Shown here piece after piece: positions 10,146 through 18,262 of a stretch of 64,000 nt of DNA; within the stretch, counting starts at the first letter, position 1, and every line of letters begins with the position of its first letter. The notes beneath the pieces are model-generated. The model did no database searches, was not told the origin of the DNA, and saw only the letters and a list, made by a program, of their open reading frames with translations. The stretch comes from Nostoc sp. XA010. GTDB lineage: Bacteria; Cyanobacteriota; Cyanobacteriia; Cyanobacteriales; Nostocaceae. Location of the stretch: positions 124,001-188,000 of the forward strand of contig NZ_JAIVFX010000012.1 in the NCBI RefSeq assembly GCF_020829625.1, read 5' to 3'. Made by a program: the position numbers and the translations under genes.

Positions 10146-11345
10146 ATGTCTCACCCCTTCCCTCCACCTTCAATTAAACCCTTTGAACGCCTACAAGCCT
10201 CAGACGGACTATTAATTAATGCCGAACGTTGGCGCAAAGCACATGATTATCATCGGCTGCGCCAAAATGCTCATTATCAATGCTTAAATCAACCAGGGAT
10301 TGTTTGTGGTTTGGGTGTACAAGTAATAGCAGCCCCCCGCGAAGTAGAAGCCCAATATCGGGATGGACGCTGGGTAGAAATTCAGCCAGGGATTGCTATC
10401 GATTTGGTAGGAAATCTAATTGTTGTACCAAACACCATTGACTATCGGATTGCTACGGAAGTCCGCGATTCTGACCCTGTAATGCTGTATTTAGTAGTAA
10501 GTTATGTAGACCCTGATGAATTGCGTCGCACTACGCAACGCGAAGTTGTACAAGAAATGTATCGTGTTGATGAAAAAAGCACTATCCCAGGAAGTACAGA
10601 AATAGAAATTTGTCGCGTACTTCTACAATCAGGAGAAGCCACAATTACCCAGCCTGCTGATGTTTTCTTTCCTGGTTATAACAATATTGATTTGCGTTAC
10701 CGTCGTCACGCACAAGCACGTCCCCAAGCAATTGTTCGCATGGCGCAGGTAAATCACAATGACCCGGATTGCGCCCGGAGTTTCTTTAATTTATCATATC
10801 TATTACAAGCTGTAGAAGCTTTATATTCATCTTTAAGAGGAACTGAAGAAGTAGGTCAGGTTACATTGAATGAAAATCTTCAAGAATATGACTTACTTTA
10901 TTTAACAGGCAAACAAGCATTATCTCTAAATAGTCTTGAATTTGACAACCTTAAAAAATACTTGAATACTGGCGGCGTGCTATTAGTTGATGCACCTTTG
11001 GATGGTAATGCTCTCATTGAAAAAATTCATGGTTTGGCACAGCAGTTAGAGAATCCTTTAAGACCTTTAGATGAGTTACGACGAGATCATCCTTTACGTA
11101 CACGCCCTTTTTTGTTTGCTGCTTTGCCAATGATTAATCAACAAGTGATTCAAGTGTTAACAGGAGGAGGAATTATTTTAATTATTGGTGATTTAGGCTC
11201 TGCTTGGGGGCTGGATAGAGCATTGAGTTTACCCCGACTTACTATTCGCACGGCTCAGGAATTAGGGGTGAATATTTTAAATTATGCTTGGAAACGGCGG
11301 CAGTTGATTGGGTTGCAACAGGAAGATTATTCTGGTCAGTGGTGA
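10146..11345 (+). CDS. eCIS-associated protein of unknown function, DUF4159-like C-terminus
   Basis: 399 residues. The N-terminal 180 residues (FERLQASDGLLINAERW, then HYQCLNQPGIVCGLGVQVI) look like a beta-rich structural domain of a kind seen beside baseplate genes. The C-terminal 170 residues (YDLLYLTGKQALSLNSLEFD, then LKKYLNTGGVLLVDAPL) resemble DUF4159, a glutamine-amidotransferase-like fold. I infer a structural or assembly role from its position as last gene of the baseplate run. The 168-base gap before it holds low-complexity repeats, so it may have its own promoter. Function is not established. Confidence 0.75.
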   Translation: MSHPFPPPSIKPFERLQASDGLLINAERWRKAHDYHRLRQNAHYQCLNQPGIVCGLGVQVIAAPREVEAQYRDGRWVEIQPGIAIDLVGNLIVVPNTIDYRIATEVRDSDPVMLYLVVSYVDPDELRRTTQREVVQEMYRVDEKSTIPGSTEIEICRVLLQSGEATITQPADVFFPGYNNIDLRYRRHAQARPQAIVRMAQVNHNDPDCARSFFNLSYLLQAVEALYSSLRGTEEVGQVTLNENLQEYDLLYLTGKQALSLNSLEFDNLKKYLNTGGVLLVDAPLDGNALIEKIHGLAQQLENPLRPLDELRRDHPLRTRPFLFAALPMINQQVIQVLTGGGIILIIGDLGSAWGLDRALSLPRLTIRTAQELGVNILNYAWKRRQLIGLQQEDYSGQW

Positions 11346-11482
11346 GTAGATGAGAATTCCAAGTGGCGATCGCGTTATGATATACCTTCGGTAATTGTCT
11401 ACGGTAGCCATGCTGAAATCGCCTCCTGTTCAATATCGTAAACTAGTAAACGAAGTTGATTTTGTTGAGTAAGAAATTGGCA

Positions 11483-11707
11483 ATGGAAGTTCTAAAACTT
11501 ACGACTACGATTGATGAATCAGGATATTTGAATCTTAATATTCCAACGCAGTTAGCGGCTGGAGCGGTGAACATTGTAGTTGTTTTGAATCCAGTTGCGT
11601 CAGACGGCAAGCAAAAACCCAGTTATGATTTCTCTGATTTGGTGGGGCAATTAATTTCGTAGGGAAATGCGGTAGCAATGCAGAGGACTCTACGGGATGA
11701 GTGGTAA
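11483..11707 (+). pseudogene. Antitoxin-like gene interrupted by an amber stop
   Basis: The ATG at 11483 opens MEVLKLTTTIDESGYLNLN, a small cyanobacterial antitoxin family usually paired with a PIN toxin. The frame stops at TAG (11660-11662) after VGQLIS. The same frame then continues GNAVAMQRTLRDEW to a TAA at 11705-11707, which is the normal family C-terminus as I remember it (QGDAVA..RALRDEW). A single CAG-to-TAG change would explain the break. No intact toxin gene follows. The truncated 59-residue product could still be made. Confidence 0.7.
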
Positions 11708-11864
11708 TCGCTACGTGTAGGATTTGCAAAGGTAACAATGTTAACGCTAATTAATTGGTAGCGATCGCTCCTCCAATCCTCACATTAACCCTTTTTATCC
11801 TAAAGACAACAGACGCAGCGCGATCGCTCGAATTCATACTTCAATTATGCAACGCCCCTTTTTA

Positions 11865-13667
11865 TTAGTACACCTTAACAAGGGTAAGGCTTTTACCAAC
11901 CTCGGCAGCTTGCTGTTTTGCCTTTTCAATCGCTTCATTCTCTTCTGCGTCTGTTGTATACCAACCAAAATCCACTATTCCAAGTGATGCAAGATGATCC
12001 TCAATTGCATCGATATCTATTATGTTGGAATCCTTCTCTAGCCTGCTCATCCATAAAATCCAAATATCCTTCTCCATCTGGGTGACATCATAGTTAGGCA
12101 TATTGGCAATACTTCCCTCTAAAGCAGCCATTTTTTCGCTCGCTTGGTCGAGTGCGTTATCCAATCCCTTACAGCCTTTGTCAGCACTGAGGACAGCCAA
12201 AACGAGATCAACATCCTCATCAGGCGTCATATCTGCACCGCCACCCCGCTGTGCTTTGATCTCACCGATTGCATACTCCGCAGATCCCATTAATAAAGCC
12301 TGATCCCAACTATCAGATCCAATCTTTGCCACCGATTCATACAGTTTACTCAAGGATTTCCAAATCTCCATCTTTAAGACTTCAGGTTTAAGCCCATCGG
12401 GCTGTAGATTTTTCCCGGCGACTTCAGTCAGTCCCTCGGTTTTCTTCCCAGCAACAGCCTCACCACCTTCACCGACAGCTTCACCACTTGCCTTAATTGC
12501 CCACTTACCTAGTCCTGTTGCAGCCCCGCCACTTAATGTTTCTACAAGTGCTGCTGCTCCTACCGCCTCAAAGCAAAGTCCAACCGCAACACCAATGGCA
12601 ATTCCGACCACCAGATCAACCCACTCTTGCTGATCACGCGCTTCCTGTTGGGCAGCAGCGATGACTGTGGCAAATCGTTTGTAAGCTTGATCATAACGCT
12701 CAGACACCTTTAGCAGTTGTCCCTTTAACGACCCAATGGCTCGGTTACCATCGCTCTGCAACTTGGTAATTTTTCCTAGCCGCACCAGTGCATTTACCCT
12801 TGCAGATTCCACACTTGGACGGTTCTTTTCTAGCAGCAGCAATGTTCCTTCTTTAGGATTAAGACTTTTGTCAGTCTGATCATCTCGTTGAATCACAGCC
12901 TGTGAAATAGGTTGGATATTCTGGTGTTCCCGACGAGTTTGGATTTCGTGAGTATTAATGGGGTTAGTTTCTGTTTGCTGCACCACATGGGTCAACTCAT
13001 GCGCCGTCAACTCATTATTCCCCGGCGACTTCCCTGCCCCAAAATAAATATCACTACCATGAGCAAACGCGTGTGCGCCCAACTCCCGATTCATCTGCAC
13101 CGCTTCCGAACCCGTATGCACCCGCACGCGACTGAAATCGTTATCAAAACGGGGTTCCATGAAGCCTCGCACATCATCCGCTAACGGACTTCCCCCACTT
13201 TTACTACTATTTAATCGAGTCTCAATATTACCCTCAGCCTGGAAGCTGCCATCGGTAGCGCCTTGAAGCGAAGGCTTTGTGAGAATCTCTTCTTCCTCTT
13301 GAGGCATTTCTTTCTGCTGGATAGCGAGATTTTCCGAAGATTTCATTTGCAAAAGTTCTTCTTCCTCTTGGGGTATTGTCTGCCGTTGAATGGACTTTTG
13401 AGAAAGGGCGGGTTCACCCATACTCATTACTTGCTGGGCGACTTTATCTGCTTCTTGCTCGTAAAAATCTCCCGGTTGGCTAACTGTCAACTTTGCCTGG
13501 GGACGCAGTGAAATTCTGCTAATATCATGACTCTGAGGCAAGGGGATATTTTGAGACGAAACCGTCTCAGGTTGCGAATTAAAGCCGCGTGTTGGTGCGA
13601 CAAGAGACGGATTTATAAAGTCTGATGAAGCTGGTTTCTTACGCTGAACCTTTAAGCGATCGCTCAT
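11865..13667 (-). CDS. DUF4157 domain protein, putative eCIS cargo with hydrophobic mid-region
   Basis: 600 residues from MSDRLKVQRKK with GAGGA/GGTGAG upstream. The leader ending YEQEADKVAQQVM lies near residues 50-82, Glu-rich linkers follow, and the DUF4157 core ends with HELTH at 223-227. After it come a helical region, a glycine-zipper-like hydrophobic segment around residues 350-380 (VDLVVGIAIGVAVGLC) and a helical C-terminus with no recognised enzyme motif. The hydrophobic segment suggests membrane insertion or a pre-toxin region (inference). It lies between the baseplate genes and the AAA+ ATPase, on the ATPase strand. Confidence 0.87.
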   Translation of the reverse strand: MSDRLKVQRKKPASSDFINPSLVAPTRGFNSQPETVSSQNIPLPQSHDISRISLRPQAKLTVSQPGDFYEQEADKVAQQVMSMGEPALSQKSIQRQTIPQEEEELLQMKSSENLAIQQKEMPQEEEEILTKPSLQGATDGSFQAEGNIETRLNSSKSGGSPLADDVRGFMEPRFDNDFSRVRVHTGSEAVQMNRELGAHAFAHGSDIYFGAGKSPGNNELTAHELTHVVQQTETNPINTHEIQTRREHQNIQPISQAVIQRDDQTDKSLNPKEGTLLLLEKNRPSVESARVNALVRLGKITKLQSDGNRAIGSLKGQLLKVSERYDQAYKRFATVIAAAQQEARDQQEWVDLVVGIAIGVAVGLCFEAVGAAALVETLSGGAATGLGKWAIKASGEAVGEGGEAVAGKKTEGLTEVAGKNLQPDGLKPEVLKMEIWKSLSKLYESVAKIGSDSWDQALLMGSAEYAIGEIKAQRGGGADMTPDEDVDLVLAVLSADKGCKGLDNALDQASEKMAALEGSIANMPNYDVTQMEKDIWILWMSRLEKDSNIIDIDAIEDHLASLGIVDFGWYTTDAEENEAIEKAKQQAAEVGKSLTLVKVY

Positions 13668-13984
13668 CTCACCATTCCTCCATCAACTGGCTTTGCCGTT
13701 ACTTAGCTCTATGGCATTTTACTGATACAAATTTTACAAATTTTCAATCTGCTACTGTATTCGACTTAAGTCTAATCTTTGCCATTCATCCAACCGCCCA
13801 TTTCTGTCTGTTATCAACAGCTTCTCTAGTTTGGCTGTTGCAACAGCCAAAACCTCTGACTTTTTTTCCAAATAACGATATTCTCGCACATCACATAGCA
13901 GGGCGATCGCGCCAAAAGAAAATTTAATGGCTTAAAATTACACACTTAACGCAGTGCTATGCAGGGCGATCGCTACTACCAGAT
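13668..13984. other. Intergenic region without a clear gene
   Basis: 317 bases upstream of the minus-strand DUF4157 gene. It contains two HIP1-type GCGATCGC sites and the start-proximal ribosome site, but no open frame I would trust and no clear hairpin. Confidence 0.5.
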
Positions 13985-14185
13985 TTATTCCTTACTATTT
14001 TGGTAAGTTTGAATTTTTTCATAAAGCGTTTTTACTGTCTCATCAGCAAATAATTGGTCTTTAATCTTTATATAGTCATCGCTTCCTGTCTGCCAGATAG
14101 ACAAGAGGAGAGCTACTTTCGATGGCTCCATGTGTTGCTCCAAAATCTCTAAGGCTTCCTGTCCTCTTGGCATTTTGACATTCAT
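13985..14185 (-). CDS. Small protein paired with a PIN-domain gene, probable antitoxin
   Basis: 66 residues, highly charged and helical (MNVKMPRGQEALEILEQHME). It follows the PIN gene on the same strand. The ancestral stop of the PIN gene overlaps this ATG as ATGA, so the two were translationally coupled. A toxin-first order is unusual but occurs for this PIN family in cyanobacteria. I cannot name the family, so the antitoxin role is inferred from the pairing. Confidence 0.65.
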   Translation of the reverse strand: MNVKMPRGQEALEILEQHMEPSKVALLLSIWQTGSDDYIKIKDQLFADETVKTLYEKIQTYQNSKE

Positions 14186-14591
14186 AAATTTTCTCCGGTT
14201 ACTTCTAAAACAAAATTTACAGGGTTGATGATTCTAAGCTCTCCTTAATATCTACGGATAAGAAATAGTTGCTCTCTGCTACTTCAGCACAGGCTACGTG
14301 AAATGCATCAATCTGCCCTAATCCCTGCTGCACTAGTTCCGCTATTTGGTCATCTACTGCTTGATAAAAATTCGCTAACTGGAATTGGCGCTCTACCCAT
14401 TGCCGCCTGAGAGGAAATGGGTTTCGGCTATTCTCATACTCTAATACAGATGAACCAACTAGTTCTACTACTTCCGTCTCTACCAACCGCAGCAGTATTA
14501 CCTGTAGTGCTTGAGTTTCTAGCCCTATTCTGGGTTGTGTTTGGTCATCAAAAGGTCTGTTGAATACGCTTGTATCCACATATATCTTCAA
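14182..14591 (-). pseudogene. PIN-domain toxin-like gene with 3' frameshift
   Basis: The frame from 14591 begins MKIYVDTSVFNRPFDD, a PIN RNase-like N-terminus with the first acidic residue at Asp6, and continues normally through GQIDAFHVACAEVAESNYFL. It then ends early at 14217 with KESLESSTL. In another frame the DNA encodes GELRIINPVNFVLEV and stops at 14182-14184, which is the expected PIN C-terminus. A small deletion with a frameshift near residue 115 therefore separates the last strand of the fold. The 124-residue product may be inactive; the core is intact enough that this is not certain. Confidence 0.68.
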
Positions 14592-14662
14592 GTTTAAAAA
14601 CTCCTTATGCTAACGTCAGCGACTTCAATCTAAAATTATGTTGGTAGCTGATAGCTAAAAGT

Positions 14663-16642
14663 TCATTCAATCCACCCGCCAATTTCTGCCTCCGTCAACG
14701 CTTTCTCCAACTTCGCATATTCACTTTTCGCAGCCTGCAATACATGTTTCATCTGCACTGCCTCCCCAGCATCCGCAGCCAAAAAAGCTGCATTCAAAGC
14801 AATGTTACGAATATTACCTCCAGCAACATTTAACCGTGCCAATTGTGTAGCATCTAACCCCTGAGTTGGCGTATCGCAAGGAAAGATCCGCCGCCAAATT
14901 TCCGCTCTTTGTACTGCGTCGGGAAAGGGAAACTGCACTACGAAACGGATACGCCGCATAAAGGCTGTATCGATCGCACTCTTGATATTTGTCGTCAAAA
15001 CTGCCAAGCCTGGGTAGCATTCCATCCGTTGCAGTAGATAGCTGACCTCGATATTGGCATAGCGATCGCGTGCATCTTTCACTTCACTTCTTTTACCAAA
15101 CAGCGCATCAGCTTCATCAAACAGCAAAATCACCCCACCCTGTTCCGCAGCATCAAATACTTGTCGCAAATTTTTCTCTGTTTCGCCAATATATTTACTG
15201 ACAACCGACGACAAATCAATGCGATAAAGGTCAAGCCGCAATTCCTCTGCCAACACCTCGGCTGCTAAAGTTTTACCAGTACCGCTTGCACCAGCAAATA
15301 AAGCGCTGATTCCCAAACCCCGCGCACCTTTGGCAGCAAAACCCCAAGTTTCATAGACAGTAGCTCGTTGCCGCACATGTGCTGCAATGTCACGTAAAAT
15401 TTGTTTCTGCGCTTCCGGTAGCACCAAATTTTCCCAATCTGCCGAGGGAGTAATGCGTTGAGCCAGTTCATCCAATCGGGGACGAGCTTGCACTCTACAA
15501 GCATCCCATAAAATACCACTTATATTTTTCTCATCCCCCTGACTCAAATATCCGGCAGCTTCCGCACAAGCAGCGTGAATAGTTGCAGCACTCAAGTTAA
15601 ACTGATTGACTAAAGTATTTACTTGCCCGTTGATTTGCGGCACTAAATCAATAAGTGCTTCCTGCCAAACTGCACTTTGCTCTTGGGAGGTTGGTTGCTG
15701 CACGTCAAAACGGACTGCTTGGCGTTGCGACATCCGCATCCCTTCTCGGCTGCTGAGAATTAAAACACTGTTTGTGCGATCGCTTAGATGGATAATTGCC
15801 GTAGCACGAGCAATATCATTCGTGTCTATCTCGTCGCAATCAATAAGTAAGGCACTTGGACTTAAAATTGTCTCACGAGTCCACAAGCGAATTAAATTCT
15901 CTTGTTCACTAGCAACTAACGGCACGACTTGTGCGGGCATTACATATAGGTTCAAACCCAGGATTTTACAAATTGTTGCTGCAATGCCACGTTTACTTCC
16001 ACTTTCGGTACCACATAACTGTATAATTGGCAATAGTTTAGTTTTGGGAGTTTGAGATAATACCCCGAAGACTCGCTCTGCTAGCGCTTGGTGAGAAGGA
16101 ACCAAATCACCCGCAAAATTTAACGGCTCGATAATGCCAGCTAGACGTTCGTCAAGATACTGCATACCAGCAAGATAATGCAAAATTCGCTCGTCTATGC
16201 GGAGGGGACTGAGGGTAAGGGCAGAACCTTCGCCAATTTTAATTAATTGCCAGCGACGCAAAGATGAGTTAGGAGCGATCGCATCCCAATGCGGGTTGGG
16301 TAATGCAGCTAAGGCAAGACTGAAAGTAGGGTAAAGTCGCTGTGGATCTCCTTGAGCGATCGCACACAACTTAGCAAATTCTCCGCTAAACTCCACACCC
16401 GCACACAACAGCAGCAAATCTCGTTCAAAGAGTGACAAACTAAAGATTCTGCACAGCCTGTCTAATGCTGAGGGTGCAGACATAGCCGCAACAGCCTCGT
16501 GTAAAGCTTGTTGCTGCGCTTGTAATTCAAGTTGCTCTTTAGCACTGTACTTTTCTAAAGCACATCTGACTACCGCTAAAGCTGCTAAGAGATGGCGCTG
16601 GTTGGCTTCATGCCAGTTTGTACTAATCTTTGAAGCATTCAT
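14663..16642 (-). CDS. AAA+ ATPase of the eCIS locus (Afp15/Pvc15-like)
   Basis: 659 residues. The C-terminal AAA+ module has Walker A GASGTGKT at residues 451-458, Walker B VILLFDEADALFG around 505-517, and a sensor segment LAVLTTNIKSAIDTAFMRRI. The N-terminal 400 residues form a degenerate AAA-like region with LIDCDEID. A two-part ATPase of this kind is a standard eCIS component thought to act in assembly or cargo handling. Its ATG overlaps the stop of the upstream DUF4255 gene by 4 bases (16639-16642), so the two are translationally coupled. Confidence 0.9.
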   Translation of the reverse strand: MNASKISTNWHEANQRHLLAALAVVRCALEKYSAKEQLELQAQQQALHEAVAAMSAPSALDRLCRIFSLSLFERDLLLLCAGVEFSGEFAKLCAIAQGDPQRLYPTFSLALAALPNPHWDAIAPNSSLRRWQLIKIGEGSALTLSPLRIDERILHYLAGMQYLDERLAGIIEPLNFAGDLVPSHQALAERVFGVLSQTPKTKLLPIIQLCGTESGSKRGIAATICKILGLNLYVMPAQVVPLVASEQENLIRLWTRETILSPSALLIDCDEIDTNDIARATAIIHLSDRTNSVLILSSREGMRMSQRQAVRFDVQQPTSQEQSAVWQEALIDLVPQINGQVNTLVNQFNLSAATIHAACAEAAGYLSQGDEKNISGILWDACRVQARPRLDELAQRITPSADWENLVLPEAQKQILRDIAAHVRQRATVYETWGFAAKGARGLGISALFAGASGTGKTLAAEVLAEELRLDLYRIDLSSVVSKYIGETEKNLRQVFDAAEQGGVILLFDEADALFGKRSEVKDARDRYANIEVSYLLQRMECYPGLAVLTTNIKSAIDTAFMRRIRFVVQFPFPDAVQRAEIWRRIFPCDTPTQGLDATQLARLNVAGGNIRNIALNAAFLAADAGEAVQMKHVLQAAKSEYAKLEKALTEAEIGGWIE

Positions 16643-17907
16643 GGAATTTTTACCTGCGGCGAATCATATTCACCAGCCTGATTTTTGTATAATGGGCTTT
16701 CGGCCCCATCCACTTGCACCCGGACAAAATAGCTTCCAGTCTGGATATTTTTCAAAGGAATAGTTATTGAGTCAGTGTCTTCTGTGCGTGGCGACGAAAA
16801 AAAGTGATAGGCTTGTCCATTCTTATCAATAGTAACTTCATTCAGTAATAAAACTACTCGCTGTGCCTTGCCAACTTTCGGATTAAATTTCACCGTAATC
16901 TCTGGCGATCGCAAATCAATGCTACTTTCCTGCACCTGACTAACTATAGCGCTGATAATTGGATGCAGCACAAAAGCAGCCACATTTGATGATACTTCAT
17001 AATGCGACATTGCGGGAGTTCCCATTTTTAGATGTATCACTTGCACACTTTGAACGCCAGCGTATAAGTTAGGGGGTAAGGTTACACTCATTTGCGTTTC
17101 TTGAACTACCTGGACTTCGATCAACTTGTCCATACCCCCTAGTCGAATGCGAGTTATATCACCGCGCAACTGCTTACCACGAATAATTAAGGTGCTACCC
17201 GCCACAATTATATTATCAGCTGCGGTTGGGGTGATAACTTGTTCAATTATTGGTTCAGAAAAAGGCGTTACCTCAGCAGAAGGTTTTAAATTGCGGCTGT
17301 TAATTAATACCATTGAAGCTTGATAGCCAGCAGAGGGGCGATAATGAGTTTGCAAGGAAGACCAAAGCTTAGAAGTTTCTTCCATGTTAAAAAACTCTGG
17401 GCAAATTTTAATTTGTCCGATGTGTTCCGCTAAATCGAAGACAGACACAGCTGCTAACGCTTGCGACAAGACACTAGAAGTATTGACTGTTGCTGCATTA
17501 TTCAAAGAAGTTTCGATGACATTGCGAGTAAGAACAGGCATTTCATGCAATAATTGCATAGCATAACCGAGTAAAAGCTCTGCCTGAAAATCTTTTGCTC
17601 CATAAGCTGTAAGTAAGTAGTGCAGGTCAAGCGCCAAAGGGGGATTTTGAGAGCGCGATCCTGGTGTTCGCTGTTGCTTGCTGCGAAATTCTTCAGACAT
17701 CCAGTCAGCATTGCGATTCTGCGTAACTTGATAAAGAAACAAATTGATTTGAGCGCGTTCATCTGTTCCTTGGGAAACGCGGTCAGGGGGAAGAGCAGTG
17801 ACAATGACATCACCAAGACTAGTGGCGATCGCATCTTTGACAAGACCATTCTCTAACAAGTCCTTCAGTACTGCTGTTACCGCTGCTATAGATAGCGCGT
17901 TATTCAT
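16639..17907 (-). CDS. DUF4255 protein, eCIS tail-terminator/cap type (Afp16/Pvc16-like)
   Basis: 422 residues. The N-terminal 190 (MNNALSIAAVTAVLKDLLEN, then RAQINLFLYQVTQNRNADWM) is the DUF4255 domain, which in eCIS caps the tube and sheath. The rest is two Ig/IPT-like beta domains (IIEQVITPTAADNIIVAGST and a C-terminal SYFVRVQVDGAES). Beta-domain extensions are common in the family. First gene of a coupled pair with the AAA+ ATPase. Its promoter must lie in 17908-18262. Confidence 0.87.
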   Translation of the reverse strand: MNNALSIAAVTAVLKDLLENGLVKDAIATSLGDVIVTALPPDRVSQGTDERAQINLFLYQVTQNRNADWMSEEFRSKQQRTPGSRSQNPPLALDLHYLLTAYGAKDFQAELLLGYAMQLLHEMPVLTRNVIETSLNNAATVNTSSVLSQALAAVSVFDLAEHIGQIKICPEFFNMEETSKLWSSLQTHYRPSAGYQASMVLINSRNLKPSAEVTPFSEPIIEQVITPTAADNIIVAGSTLIIRGKQLRGDITRIRLGGMDKLIEVQVVQETQMSVTLPPNLYAGVQSVQVIHLKMGTPAMSHYEVSSNVAAFVLHPIISAIVSQVQESSIDLRSPEITVKFNPKVGKAQRVVLLLNEVTIDKNGQAYHFFSSPRTEDTDSITIPLKNIQTGSYFVRVQVDGAESPLYKNQAGEYDSPQVKIP

Positions 17908-18262
17908 TTTTAATTCTCCACAGTGCTAGCACAGATAATTCTTCACAAATGACTGCGTATTTTTCCGAAATCTTGACATTAAAGGTTGTAATTATCAGCA
18001 ATGGTTATTTTTCTATTAAATAGGAACATCTCATGCCATTGGAACATCTAAAATTACTAATAGCAAAGACTGCAATTAATTTTCATAGCCAGATATTGAC
18101 CTGATATTCCAGTATTGCTTCACACACTTTCTTATGATAGTGTCTTATTTAATACATATTGTGGTGATGAATTATCAGATTAAACCAGGCAAAATTAATT
18201 AATCTTTGCACTTTTTGTGTGTGAAAACTTAATCAACAAATAATTAGGATAGTGTTTGCCAG
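17908..18262. other. Divergent intergenic region between DUF4255 and kinase genes
   Basis: 355 AT-rich bases between divergently transcribed genes. Promoters for both should be here. I found no convincing hairpin, riboswitch or sigma-70 pair by eye. Confidence 0.5.

Noticed and set aside
11663..11864. A PIN toxin partner for the broken antitoxin
   Set aside because: No frame in this gap shows the PIN N-terminus or its acidic residues.
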